Source: Thioalkalivibrio sp. ALMg11 (lineage in GTDB: Bacteria; Pseudomonadota; Gammaproteobacteria; Ectothiorhodospirales; Ectothiorhodospiraceae). Taken from it: a DNA stretch of 64,000 nucleotides. The notes beneath the pieces are model-generated. The model was not told where the DNA came from, made no database searches, and saw nothing but the letters and a program-made list of their open reading frames with translations. The position numbers and the translations under genes are program-made. This document shows positions 24,625 to 33,760 of the stretch, one piece after another. The first letter of the stretch is position 1. Every line of letters starts with the position of its first letter. The stretch covers positions 248,001 to 312,000 of the forward strand of contig NZ_KB898874.1 of assembly GCF_000377905.1 (NCBI RefSeq), in the 5' to 3' direction.

Positions 24625-27600
24625 GCAGCCCATACCCCCACCCACAAGCATCCTGACGCAGCCCCGGCCTATGCCGAACTGACGACACTCAGCAACTTCT
24701 CGTTCCTGCGCGGGGCCTCGCACCCGGAGGAACTGGTCGAGCGCGCGCAGGCGCTGGGTTATCGCGCGCTGGCGCTGACCGATATCGCCTCGCTGGCCGG
24801 GGTGGTGCGTGCCCACGCGGCGGCGAAGGACTGCGGCCTGCACCTGATCCTGGGGGCAACCTTCCGGCTCACGGACGGCGCCACCCTGACCCTGCTGGTA
24901 CGTAACGCCGCGGGCTACCGGGCCCTGTGCCGCCTGATCACCCGGGCGCGCGGGGCCGCGGACAAGGGCCACTACTGTCTGACACAGGCCGATCTCGACG
25001 CCCTGCCCGCCGAGGCCCGCGCCGGCTGGCACGTCCTGCTGAGGATCGAACCCGAAGCCACCAAGGCAATGCTCACCAACGCCGCCCGCTGGCTGATCGA
25101 ATGGGCCGCGGCAGACCAGGCCCACCTGGCCGTCAGCCAGTTGCGCACGCCGGAGGATGCCCACCTGGCAGCCCGCGCCCGGGAGCTCCAGGCCGACAGC
25201 GGCTTGCCCGTCGTCGCCTGTGGCGACGTGCACATGCACCGGCGCGGCCGGCGCGCCCTGCAGGACGTGCTGACCGCCCTGCGTCTGCGCACCACCGTCG
25301 CGGAGGCGGCGCCGGCGCGCTTCCCCAACGGCGAACGCTGCCTGCGCCCGCGCGCCGAACTGGCCACGCTGTACCCCGCTGCCTGGCTCAAGGCCAGCGT
25401 GCAGATCGCGCGCGACTGCGACTTCTCGCTGGACGCGGTCACCTACCGCTACCCCACCGACCCGCTGCCAAAGACCATGACCCCGGCCGCCTACCTGCGC
25501 GAGGAGACCCTCAACGGTGCGCGCCAGCGCTGGCCCGACGGCATGCCACCGAAAGTACGGGAACAGATCGAACGCGAACTCGGGATCATCCACGAGCTCG
25601 GCTACGAGCCCTACTTCCTGACTGTCTACGACATCGTGTGCTTTGCCCGCAGCCGCGGGATCCTGTGCCAGGGGCGCGGCTCCGCCGCGAACTCGGCGGT
25701 TTGTTATGCCCTCGGCATCACGGCGGTCGACCCGTCGCGCTCCAGCATGCTGTTCGAGCGCTTCATCTCCGCCGAGCGCGGCGAACCGCCGGATATCGAC
25801 GTCGACTTCGAACACGAGCGCCGCGAAGAGGTCATCCAGTACATCTACCGGCGCTACGGCCGCGAGCGCGCGGCGCTGGCCTGCACGGTGATCCGCTATC
25901 GCCGTCGCAGCGCCCTGCGCGACGTCGGTCGGGCGCTGGGCATCTCGCGCGCACGGCTGGACGCGCTGACTGCGAACCTCGCCTGGTGGGACGACGGCAT
26001 CCCCGCCGAGCGCCTGCGCGAGGTCGGACTGGACCCGGATGGCGCCCTGGCCCGGCAGTGGCAGACGCTGACCGCCGAGCTGCTCGGTTTCCCGCGCCAC
26101 CTGTCGCAGCACACCGGCGGCTTCGTGATCGCCGAAGGGCGTCTGGACGAGCTGGTACCCATCGAGAACGCGGCGATGCCGGAGCGCTCCGTGATCCAGT
26201 GGGACAAGGACGACCTGGACGCGGTGGGGCTGTTGAAGATCGACGTGCTGGCGCTGGGGATGCTCTCCTGCGTACGCCGCGCACTGGAGCTGATGGCGCG
26301 CCACCGGGGCCGCGACTGGGGCCTGGCCGACATCCCCGCCGAGGACCCGGCGGTCTACCGCATGCTGCAAAGGGCCGACACCCTGGGCGTGTTCCAGATC
26401 GAGTCGCGCGCGCAGATGAGCATGCTGCCGCGCCTGAAACCGGCAAATTTCTACGACCTGGTCATCGAGATCGCCATCGTGCGCCCCGGCCCGATTCAGG
26501 GCGAGATGGTGCACCCGTATCTCAAGCGCCGCGCCCACCCGGAACAGGTGCACTACCCAAATAGCGAGGTGAAACGCGTTCTCGGGCGCACCCTGGGCGT
26601 GCCGATCTTCCAGGAGCAAGTCATCGAGCTGGCGATGGTCGCGGCCGGCTTCTCTGCCGGCGAGGCGGACGGGCTGCGCCGCGCGATCGGCGCCTGGCGC
26701 CGCACCGGCCAGCTCGCGCGCTACCGCGAACGCCTGATGGACGGTATGCGCGAACGTGGCTACCCGGAGAAATTCGCCGAGCAGCTGTACAAGCAGATCC
26801 TCGGCTTCGGCGAATACGGCTTCCCCGAGTCGCACTCGGCCAGCTTTGCCCTGATCACCTATGTCTCGTCCTGGCTCAAGTGCCACGAACCGGCGATCTT
26901 CGCCTGTGCCCTGCTGAACAGCCAGCCGATGGGCTTCTACGCCCCGGCGCAGATCGTCGCCGACGCCCGCCGCCACGGCGTCGAGGTACGCCCGGTGGAC
27001 GTGCGCCACAGTGAGTGGGACTGCACGGTGGAGCCGTTGGCCGGAAGCGGTGCGTTGGCCCTGCGCCTGGGCCTGAACCGCGTTGGCGGGCTGGCCCGCG
27101 ACGTGGCCGAGCGCGTGGTCACCGCCTGCGTTGAGCGGCCATTCGCGGACGTGCCGGACCTGGTGGCCCGCGCCACCCTCACCCGCGCCCAGGCCAATCG
27201 CCTGGCGCGCGCCGACGCGCTGAAGGGCCTGGCCGGCAACCGCCACCAGGCGCGCTGGGCGACGGAGGCGGTGGAGGAACCCCTGCCACTGTTCGCCGAG
27301 GGGCCAGGCGAGACCGTGCGCGAGGCCGACGTGACCCCGCTATTGCCACGCCCGGATGCGGTGGATGATCTGGTGCAGGACTATGCCACCACCGGGCTGA
27401 GCCTGGGCCCGCACCCGCTGGCGCTGATGCGCCCGTTTCTGAAGCAGCACCGGTTATCCACCGCCGCCCGGCTGCTCGAACAGCCCGGCTTTGGTGGCGC
27501 CCGCTACGCCGGCCTCGTGATTACCCGCCAGCGCCCCGGTTCGGCCAATGGCACGGTGTTCCTGACCCTGGAGGACGAGACCGGCACGCTCAACCTGATC

Positions 27601-27774
27601 GTCTGGCCGGACCGCGTGGAGCGCTTTCGCGCCGAGGTCCTGCACGGCCGCCTGCTGGAGGCCCACGGCGAATGGCAGTACAGCGAGGGCGTCGGCCACC
27701 TGATCGTGCAGCGCCTGATCGACCGCAGCACCTGGCTCGGTGAACTCGCCACCCACTCCCGCGACTTCGGCTAA
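24616..27774 (+). CDS. dnaE2: Error-prone DNA polymerase DnaE2
   Basis: This 1052-residue C-family polymerase performs SOS-induced translesion synthesis. It has the N-terminal PHP domain (AELTTLSNFSFLRGASHPEEL, residues 20-40), the palm with PDIDVDFEHERREEVIQYIY near 395-414 (catalytic Asp residues), QHTGGFVIAEG, the GVPIFQEQVIELAMVAAGF block near 675, and a C-terminal OB fold (FLTLEDETGTLNLIVWP near 980). Length and lack of the long C-terminal tail separate it from DnaE1. The LexA box abuts the ATG. It is alone: no imuA or imuB gene lies in the window, unlike the usual imuAB-dnaE2 cassette. Confidence 0.95.
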   Translation: MESAAHTPTHKHPDAAPAYAELTTLSNFSFLRGASHPEELVERAQALGYRALALTDIASLAGVVRAHAAAKDCGLHLILGATFRLTDGATLTLLVRNAAGYRALCRLITRARGAADKGHYCLTQADLDALPAEARAGWHVLLRIEPEATKAMLTNAARWLIEWAAADQAHLAVSQLRTPEDAHLAARARELQADSGLPVVACGDVHMHRRGRRALQDVLTALRLRTTVAEAAPARFPNGERCLRPRAELATLYPAAWLKASVQIARDCDFSLDAVTYRYPTDPLPKTMTPAAYLREETLNGARQRWPDGMPPKVREQIERELGIIHELGYEPYFLTVYDIVCFARSRGILCQGRGSAANSAVCYALGITAVDPSRSSMLFERFISAERGEPPDIDVDFEHERREEVIQYIYRRYGRERAALACTVIRYRRRSALRDVGRALGISRARLDALTANLAWWDDGIPAERLREVGLDPDGALARQWQTLTAELLGFPRHLSQHTGGFVIAEGRLDELVPIENAAMPERSVIQWDKDDLDAVGLLKIDVLALGMLSCVRRALELMARHRGRDWGLADIPAEDPAVYRMLQRADTLGVFQIESRAQMSMLPRLKPANFYDLVIEIAIVRPGPIQGEMVHPYLKRRAHPEQVHYPNSEVKRVLGRTLGVPIFQEQVIELAMVAAGFSAGEADGLRRAIGAWRRTGQLARYRERLMDGMRERGYPEKFAEQLYKQILGFGEYGFPESHSASFALITYVSSWLKCHEPAIFACALLNSQPMGFYAPAQIVADARRHGVEVRPVDVRHSEWDCTVEPLAGSGALALRLGLNRVGGLARDVAERVVTACVERPFADVPDLVARATLTRAQANRLARADALKGLAGNRHQARWATEAVEEPLPLFAEGPGETVREADVTPLLPRPDAVDDLVQDYATTGLSLGPHPLALMRPFLKQHRLSTAARLLEQPGFGGARYAGLVITRQRPGSANGTVFLTLEDETGTLNLIVWPDRVERFRAEVLHGRLLEAHGEWQYSEGVGHLIVQRLIDRSTWLGELATHSRDFG

Positions 27775-27813
27775 TTCCGGGCTGTCGGACGCAAACCCTT
27801 GCGGGCATATCCA

Positions 27814-29244
27814 TCAAACGCGGCCGTAAAGATCCTCCAACCGCACGATGTCGTCCTCGCCGAGGTAGCCGCCCGACTGGACCTCAATGAGTTCCAGCGG
27901 GATCGATCCCGGATTCTCCAGCGAGTGCAGTTGCCCGATCGGCACGTAGGTCGACTGGTTCTCGGTCACCAGATAGGTCTCCTCGCCGTTGCGTACCTTC
28001 GCAGTACCGCTGACCACCACCCAATGCTCTGCGCGATGGTGATGCATCTGCAGCGAGAGCTTCGCCCCCGGTTTTACGGTGATCCGCTTGACCTGGTAAC
28101 GGTGCCCCACGTCGACGCATTCGTAGCACCCCCATGGGCGGTACACCGAGGTGTGATCCACGTGTTCACTGCGGTTGTCCGCTTTCAGGCGCTCCACGAT
28201 GAGTTTGACGTCCTGAACGCGGTCGCGGTCGGCAACCAGTACGGCGTCACGGGTGGCGACCACGGCCAGGTTGCGCAGGCCGATGCCGGCGACCAGCAGG
28301 CCGTCGGCATCCACCACGCAGCCCTCGCTATCTTCCAGCAGGCAGTCGCCGCGCAGGGTGTTGCCCTGCTCATCCATGCCACGCACGCCCGCCAGAGCGG
28401 ACCACGAGCCGATGTCGCTCCACCCGGCGGCCAGCGGTGTGACGGCGGCGTGCTTGGTGCGCTCCATCACGGCGTAATCCACCGAGATATTCGGGGCCGC
28501 GGCGAAGGCCTCCGGGTCCACCCGCAGGAAGTCGAGGTCCTCGCGGGCGCCCTCCAGCGCGGCGCGGCAAGCCTCGACGATGCCCGGTTCGAAACGTTGC
28601 AGCTCTTCCAGGTACTGCGAGGCGCGGAACACGAACATGCCGCTGTTCCAGAGGTAATCGCCACTGTCGACGTACTCGCGCGCGGTGGCGGCATCCGGCT
28701 TCTCGACGAAACGCGCCACTCGCGCACCGGCATCCCCCAGGGACTCACCCTGCTGGATGTAGCCATAACCGGTCTCCGCAGCAGTAGGTACGATCCCGAA
28801 GGTAACCAGGTGGCCCGCCTCCGCCAGCGTCATGGCTCGCGCCACGGCGGCCTGGAAGGCCTTGGGATCACCGATGTGGTGGTCCGCCGCCAATACCAGC
28901 AACAGTGGGTCGCGCCCTTCCGCCTGCGCCTGCAACGCCGCCAGGGCGATCGCCGGGGCGGTGTTGCGCCCCTCCGGCTCCAGCACGATGCGGGCATGCT
29001 CCACACCGGCCGCCCGCAACTGCTCGGCCGCCAGGAAGCGATGCTCGACGTTGGCCAGCACCAGAGGCGCCGCTGCCCCAAGGCCGTCCAGACGCTGCGC
29101 CGTCTGCTGCAGCAGCGTTTGCTCCCCGGTCAGGGGCAGGAACTGCTTGGGATAGCGGCTGCGCGACACCGGCCACAGGCGGGTGCCCGATCCGCCGGCC
29201 AGGATCACCGGCTGCAGTTCGGTCCGGCTTTGCGTGTGTTCCAT
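27814..29244 (-). CDS. manC: Mannose-1-phosphate guanylyltransferase / mannose-6-phosphate isomerase
   Basis: This 476-residue bifunctional enzyme makes GDP-mannose. The nucleotidyltransferase domain opens with VILAGGSGTRLWPVSR followed by YPKQFLPLTG (residues 13-40), including the signature Lys; AADHHI near 110 holds the metal-binding region. The C-terminal cupin (type II phosphomannose isomerase, about 350-476) has RPWGCYECVDVG and LSLQMHHHRAEHWVVVSG with metal-binding His residues. It starts 5 bases after the manB stop on the same strand, so the two form an operon that feeds GDP-mannose to polysaccharide or lipid glycosylation. AlgA/XanB are equivalent names. Confidence 0.95.
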   Translation of the reverse strand: MEHTQSRTELQPVILAGGSGTRLWPVSRSRYPKQFLPLTGEQTLLQQTAQRLDGLGAAAPLVLANVEHRFLAAEQLRAAGVEHARIVLEPEGRNTAPAIALAALQAQAEGRDPLLLVLAADHHIGDPKAFQAAVARAMTLAEAGHLVTFGIVPTAAETGYGYIQQGESLGDAGARVARFVEKPDAATAREYVDSGDYLWNSGMFVFRASQYLEELQRFEPGIVEACRAALEGAREDLDFLRVDPEAFAAAPNISVDYAVMERTKHAAVTPLAAGWSDIGSWSALAGVRGMDEQGNTLRGDCLLEDSEGCVVDADGLLVAGIGLRNLAVVATRDAVLVADRDRVQDVKLIVERLKADNRSEHVDHTSVYRPWGCYECVDVGHRYQVKRITVKPGAKLSLQMHHHRAEHWVVVSGTAKVRNGEETYLVTENQSTYVPIGQLHSLENPGSIPLELIEVQSGGYLGEDDIVRLEDLYGRV

Positions 29245-29249
29245 CGGCC

Positions 29250-30593
29250 TTACCCCCGTATCAGGCGGGAAATCTCATCCACGCGGCGTTCCAGCAGGGC
29301 CGGATCGGCGCGGGTCTCCACATTCAACCGCAGCAGCGGCTCGGTATTGGAACTGCGCAGATTGAAGCGCCAGTCCGCGAATTCCAGACTGACGCCATCC
29401 GTATGATCCAGCCCCACGGCTTCCGACGCGTAGGCCTGCATCACCCGATCGGTGGCGGCAGCGGCGTCCTCGACCTCGAAGTTCAGTTCGCCGCTGCAGG
29501 GGAAGCGCGCCATGCGCTCGGCCACCATCTCGCCCAGCGTTTGACCGCGCCGGCCCATCAGCTCGGCCACCCGCAACCAGGGCAGCATCCCGGTATCGCA
29601 GTAGTAGAAGTCCCGGAAGTAGTGGTGAGCACTCATCTCTCCCCCGTAAATCCCATCCTCGTGGCGCAGCCGCTCCTTCATGAAGGCATGTCCAGTCTTT
29701 GACTGGATGGGTTCGCCCCCCGCGGCACACACCATTTCAATGGTGTTCCAGGTCAGGCGCGGGTCGTGAACGATGCGCTCGCCGGCGTGCCCCTCCAGGC
29801 AAGCCTCGGCCAGCAGGCCCACGATGTAGTACCCCTCGATGAAGTTGCCTTGGGCGTCAAACAGGAAGCAGCGATCGAAGTCGCCGTCCCAGGCCACACC
29901 CAGATCGGCGCCGTGCTTGCGCACCGCCTCTGCCGTGGCCGCGCGGTTCTCCGGCAGCAATGGATTGGGAATGCCATTGGGAAAATGCCCATCCGGTTCG
30001 AAGTTGACACGGATCAGCTCAGACGGCAGGTGCGGCTCCAGGGCCTCCAGCACCGGCCCCGCCCCCCCGTTCCCGGGGTTCACGACCACCTTGAGTTTCG
30101 GCAAGGTATCGCGGTCGACCGAGGCCAGCAGCCGGGAGATATAGTCCGCCCGATGATCCAGGTGCCGGACCTGCCCGTGGGGCATGGGCCGGAAATCACC
30201 GCGCTCTGCGCGAGCGCGAATCGCCTGCAGCCCGGAATCCCCGCTGATCGGGCGCGCGTCGCTGCGCACGAGCTTCAGACCATTGTAGTCCAGCGGATTG
30301 TGGCTGGCCGTCACCATGATCCCGCCACCGGCCCCGTAGTGGGCGGTGGCGAAATACACCTCTTCGGTGCCACACATGCCGATATCGGCAACGTCACTCC
30401 CGCCCGCCGTAAGTCCTTCGGTGAGCGCCCGCGCCAGTTCCGGGCTGGAAAGGCGGATGTCGTGCCCGACGACCGTCCGTCCCGGCCGGATCTCCTCGGC
30501 AAAGGCCCGCCCGATCGCTCGCACCACCTCCGGATTGAGCTGGTCCGGCACCCGGCCACGTATGTCGTAGGCCTTGAAACAGTCGATCTTCAT
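29250..30593 (-). CDS. manB: Phosphomannomutase
   Basis: This 447-residue protein interconverts mannose-6-phosphate and mannose-1-phosphate. The alpha-D-phosphohexomutase landmarks are all present: the phosphoserine loop VTASHNPLDYNG near residues 93-104, the metal loop WDGDFDRCFLF near 228-238, the sugar-binding loop YGGEMSAHHYF near 308-318, and the phosphate-binding loop LRSSNTEPLLRL near 410-421. GGEMSAHH favours mannose (CpsG/ManB type) over glucosamine. It is the first gene of the manB-manC pair. No polysaccharide cluster follows within the window. Confidence 0.95.
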   Translation of the reverse strand: MKIDCFKAYDIRGRVPDQLNPEVVRAIGRAFAEEIRPGRTVVGHDIRLSSPELARALTEGLTAGGSDVADIGMCGTEEVYFATAHYGAGGGIMVTASHNPLDYNGLKLVRSDARPISGDSGLQAIRARAERGDFRPMPHGQVRHLDHRADYISRLLASVDRDTLPKLKVVVNPGNGGAGPVLEALEPHLPSELIRVNFEPDGHFPNGIPNPLLPENRAATAEAVRKHGADLGVAWDGDFDRCFLFDAQGNFIEGYYIVGLLAEACLEGHAGERIVHDPRLTWNTIEMVCAAGGEPIQSKTGHAFMKERLRHEDGIYGGEMSAHHYFRDFYYCDTGMLPWLRVAELMGRRGQTLGEMVAERMARFPCSGELNFEVEDAAAATDRVMQAYASEAVGLDHTDGVSLEFADWRFNLRSSNTEPLLRLNVETRADPALLERRVDEISRLIRG

Positions 30594-30776
30594 GCACGCC
30601 CCTTACCGGCATCATTCGATTCCCGCATCGGACGGAAACCCGCTGCGTATACCTTCATGATACATAGCCAAAGGGCTCCGCGAGGCGATGCCAGCATCAA
30701 TGGCGTGAGTGCCGTTACTTGACGCTTTGCGCGCATACCCCCGAGCATGGTGGGTTTATACAACGAGGAAAAGCCG

Positions 30777-31538
30777 ATGAGTGAGCCGCAAGTGAAGACC
30801 GAGGAGAAGAAACAGCATTTCGACGATATCTACGTTGCCGAGACCCCGGTGCCGTTCAAGGAGCGCATTATCGACGCGCTCGACTACATCTCCGACGACT
30901 TCAACCGGCAAACCTTCGACCGGCTGATCCTGCCCTGGGCCGAGAAGCAGGCCGCCGCCGGCAAGACCCTGAACTACGTGGACCTGTGCTGCTGCTTTGG
31001 CAACACCACCATGGCCGCCATCCACAATATGGATGTCGAAGCGATCCGCGCCAACTGGGCCAATGAAGAGGCCTGCAAGACCGTCGCCGCCCCGCGCCGT
31101 CTGCCGATGAAGACCACCGGCATCGACATCTCGGGCAACGCGCTGGCCTATGGCAAGAGCGCCGGGCTGTTCGACGAAACCTTCGAGGCCGATCTGAACC
31201 AGCCCGCCCCGGAGACCCAGGCCGCGATCGAAAAGTCCATGGCCGACGCGGACATCGTGATCTCCACCGCGTCGCTGGTCTATCTGGACCCGCCGGCGAT
31301 CGAGACGCTGATCCGCTCCTTCGCCGAGACCCCGCGCGAGGGCTATATGCTGGTCAACTTCCTCAACCCCTTCGCCCTGGAGAAGGCCGACGCGACCAAG
31401 CGCCTGCTGCTGGACCACCTGGAATTCGTCGGCAGTACTGCCAGCCGCCACCGTCGCCTGTCGCCGCTGGAACAGGAGAACTATCCGGGCGAAGACTGGG
31501 CCCTGCTGGAAATCTGGGTGCTGCGCCGCCGCGCGTAG
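30777..31538 (+). CDS. SAM-dependent methyltransferase-like protein
   Basis: This 253-residue cytoplasmic protein has a partial Rossmann methyltransferase pattern: LNYVDLCCCFGNTTMAAI near residues 65-82 stands where motif I is expected but with three Cys residues in place of the Gly-rich turn, TTGIDISGNALAYGKSAGLF near 115-134 as motif II, and ADIVISTASLVYLDPPAIE near 160-178 as motif IV. The N-terminal KKQHFDDIYVAETPVPFKERI is a lid-like segment. The altered motif I may change SAM binding. Substrate unknown. GAGGAA precedes ATG 30777 and a strong terminator follows. Confidence 0.72.
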   Translation: MSEPQVKTEEKKQHFDDIYVAETPVPFKERIIDALDYISDDFNRQTFDRLILPWAEKQAAAGKTLNYVDLCCCFGNTTMAAIHNMDVEAIRANWANEEACKTVAAPRRLPMKTTGIDISGNALAYGKSAGLFDETFEADLNQPAPETQAAIEKSMADADIVISTASLVYLDPPAIETLIRSFAETPREGYMLVNFLNPFALEKADATKRLLLDHLEFVGSTASRHRRLSPLEQENYPGEDWALLEIWVLRRRA

Positions 31539-31579
31539 ACCCGACTCTGCCAACACCGGGGCGTTGCACCCCCGACTGG

Positions 31580-31613
31580 ACGGGCCGGCCCTTTCGGGGC
31601 CGGCCCGTTTTCG
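31580..31613 (+). terminator. Rho-independent terminator
   Basis: CGGGCCGGCCC (31581-31591) and GGGCCGGCCCG (31597-31607) form an eleven-pair GC stem followed by TTTTC. It ends the methyltransferase gene and precedes the convergent diguanylate cyclase. Confidence 0.88.
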
Positions 31614-31646
31614 TTAGGGGCGCACCCAGGCCCCGGCAGCATACCT

Positions 31647-32921
31647 TCAGAGCAGGACGACGCGGTTACGACCCGCCTCCTTGGCCTGGTACATCGCCTC
31701 GTCCACTCGGCGGGCGAAGGTCTTGGGGGTATCTCCCTGGCGCATCTCTGTCACCCCGAAACTCGCCGTAACCGACACCGGACACGTCGTTTCCATCGCC
31801 GCCACCGCCTTGCGCAGCTTTTCGGCCATGGCCTCGGCGCCCGCGCCAGGGGTCTCCGGCACGACGACCATGAACTCCTCCCCGCCCCAGCGCCCAAGGG
31901 CGTCTGCCTCGCGCAGCGCGCCCTGAACCGTGTCGGCCAGCCGTTTGAGGACGTCGTCTCCGGTCTCATGGCCGTAGTCGTCGTTGAAACCCTTGAAACG
32001 ATCGATGTCGAACATGATCAGGGACAGGGGCCGGCCGTAGCGGCGGCTGCGTTCCATCTCGGATTCCAGCGTGTTGCCCAGACTCAGGCGGTTGGCCAGG
32101 CCCGTCAGCCAATCGGTGTGAGCGAGGCGCCGGATCTCGTCCTCCATCCGCACACGATCGGTCACATCCTTGCTGATTGACACGTAGTGCGTCACCTGAC
32201 CATGGGCATCGGTCACCGGACTGATGCTCTGTTCCATGTTCATCAGGGAACCATCGCGGCGCCGGTTCACGAACTCGCCACGGAAGGCTTCGCCCCGTTC
32301 CAGGGTTTCCCACATCCCGCGATAGAACCCGGCCTCCTGCTGACCGGACTGGAGGATCCGCGGATTCTTGCCTACGGCTTCATTCCGGCTGTACCCGGTC
32401 TGCTCCTCGAAGGCGGCGTTCACATAGGTGATCGTGCCTTCCGGGTCGGTGATCAGCACGGGGTCCACTGACACCTCTAGCGCGGTCGACAGCAGCCGCA
32501 GCTCGTCATCCCGCCGCCGCTCCTCGGTAACATCCTTCTGCACCGAGACGAAATGGGTGATGTCACGGTCGTTATCCCTGGCGTATACGGGCGAGATATG
32601 CCAGCGAACCTCGTACGCGGAGCCATTCTTGCGGTAGTTGACCGTTTCGCCCTCGAAATACTCGCCACTGACGAGCGCCCCGCGCAACCTGTCCAGAACG
32701 GCGCGCGAGGTCGCTGGGCCCTGAAGGATACGCGGGGTTTTTCCGAGGGCTTCCTCCCGCGAATACCCGGTCATGCGCTCGAAACCGGCATTGACGTAAA
32801 CAATCCGCGGACCGGCGTCCAGATCCGCGTCTGTAATGACGACCGAGTTGTACGATTGCTCGATAGCGGCATCCAGCAGTCGGAGTTTCTCGAACCCCTC
32901 GATGATCGACACGGACGCCAT
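31647..32921 (-). CDS. PAS-PAS-GGDEF diguanylate cyclase
   Basis: This 424-residue sensor protein makes cyclic di-GMP. PAS1 (about residues 10-130) contains NAGFERMTGYSREEALGKTP; PAS2 (about 135-255) contains NAAFEEQTGYSRNEAVGKNP. Each ends in a PAC segment (ISPVYARDNDRDITHFVSVQ and ISPVTDAHGQVTHYVSISKD). The GGDEF domain has the active-site GRWGGEEF near 362, and READ placed five residues before it is a product-inhibition I-site. PAS1 reads PRILQGPAT where LOV domains have the photoactive Cys, so it is not a flavin-Cys photosensor. No membrane segment; the signal is unknown. Start ATG 32921 is preferred over 32963. Confidence 0.92.
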   Translation of the reverse strand: MASVSIIEGFEKLRLLDAAIEQSYNSVVITDADLDAGPRIVYVNAGFERMTGYSREEALGKTPRILQGPATSRAVLDRLRGALVSGEYFEGETVNYRKNGSAYEVRWHISPVYARDNDRDITHFVSVQKDVTEERRRDDELRLLSTALEVSVDPVLITDPEGTITYVNAAFEEQTGYSRNEAVGKNPRILQSGQQEAGFYRGMWETLERGEAFRGEFVNRRRDGSLMNMEQSISPVTDAHGQVTHYVSISKDVTDRVRMEDEIRRLAHTDWLTGLANRLSLGNTLESEMERSRRYGRPLSLIMFDIDRFKGFNDDYGHETGDDVLKRLADTVQGALREADALGRWGGEEFMVVVPETPGAGAEAMAEKLRKAVAAMETTCPVSVTASFGVTEMRQGDTPKTFARRVDEAMYQAKEAGRNRVVLL

Positions 32922-33005
32922 ATCGGGCCTTCTGCAAAAAATGAACGCACGACACGGGGTCATGCGCGAGGTGACTGAAATCCGACCCGCTTGCGGCGGC
33001 GGGGT

Positions 33006-33398
33006 TCAGTCCATGTCCGCCATTTCGAGGATCGATCCAACAATGTCGCTGGTCGTCACAATCCCTTCCAGCTCGTTGTCCTTCAGCACCACCAGCCGCC
33101 GAATCCCCTGGCTCACCATCAGCCGCGCGACGTACTTCACGTCCATCTCCGCGGGTACCGTGATGACCGGCTTGGTGCAGACATCATAGACATTCGAGAG
33201 GTCGATATCGCCCTCCTCCGCCACGATCGTCTTGAGGATGGTCGTGTAGGTGATGATGCCGTAAGCATCGTGGGCGTGCTGCTTCTCCACCACCAGCGAC
33301 TTAACGCCATGCTTGCGCATGAGCTGCATCGCCTCGCGCAGCGGTGCCAGCGGCGATACGGTGATGACATTGGGTCTTAGAATTTCGCTTACCAGCAT
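33006..33398 (-). CDS. Two-CBS-domain protein
   Basis: This 130-residue protein is a single Bateman module: CBS1 (MLVSEILRPNVITVSPLAPL to YGIITYTTIL, residues 1-55) and CBS2 (NVYDVCTKPVITVPAEMDVK to GIVTTSDIVGSIL, residues 68-125). Such modules bind adenine nucleotides and regulate enzymes or transporters. It is the last gene of the DUF1538-PII-like-CBS set, only 11 bases after the PII-like stop, so its likely partner is the DUF1538 membrane protein. Confidence 0.88.
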   Translation of the reverse strand: MLVSEILRPNVITVSPLAPLREAMQLMRKHGVKSLVVEKQHAHDAYGIITYTTILKTIVAEEGDIDLSNVYDVCTKPVITVPAEMDVKYVARLMVSQGIRRLVVLKDNELEGIVTTSDIVGSILEMADMD

Positions 33399-33409
33399 GT
33401 TGCTCTCCG

Positions 33410-33757
33410 TCAGAGTTCTTCCTTGACCTGTTCCTGGAACTGCTCGATCTGATTGCGCCCGATCCCGGCGAGGTGGGCCACATCCACGGTAAAGGCGACG
33501 CCTCGCGGGTCATTGGCCAGGTCCAGCTCCTTCGAGATGGACTTGAGTACATGAAGGGCCAGTTTCTTCTCCAGCACCCACAGCAACACGGACTGGCTGC
33601 CCTCATAGGTCATGCCAAGAAATGTCCTGCGCGCCTCGGCCCCGATGCCGCGCGCATCCATGATGGTCACGCCACCTGCGCCGGCCTTTTTCGCCGTGGC
33701 AATCGCCTGTTCCTCCAGATCATCCGAGAGGACGGCCACCAGTGCAGAAAACCTCAT
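33410..33757 (-). CDS. PII-like regulatory protein
   Basis: This 115-residue protein has the size and strand-helix pattern of PII signal proteins: MRFSALVAVLSDDLEEQAIATAKKAG, then GGVTIMDARGIGA, the loop GMTYEGSQSVLLWVLEKKL near residues 48-66, and GVAFTVDVAHLAGI near 85-98. It lacks the Tyr51 uridylylation loop of GlnB/GlnK, so it belongs to a transporter-associated PII-like group. It lies between a DUF1538 membrane protein gene (3-base gap) and a CBS gene. It may bind a nucleotide and gate transport, by analogy with SbtA-SbtB; that role is inferred. Confidence 0.8.
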   Translation of the reverse strand: MRFSALVAVLSDDLEEQAIATAKKAGAGGVTIMDARGIGAEARRTFLGMTYEGSQSVLLWVLEKKLALHVLKSISKELDLANDPRGVAFTVDVAHLAGIGRNQIEQFQEQVKEEL

Positions 33758-33760
33758 TGC

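Noticed and set aside
24481-27246. Open frame of over 900 codons antisense to dnaE2
   Set aside because: High-GC codon bias of dnaE2 opens the opposite frame; its translation is His/Arg/Gln-rich with no recognisable domain.
31647-32921. First PAS domain of the diguanylate cyclase as a LOV photosensor
   Set aside because: The photoactive Cys position is occupied by Arg-Ile (PRILQG), so no flavin-Cys adduct is possible.
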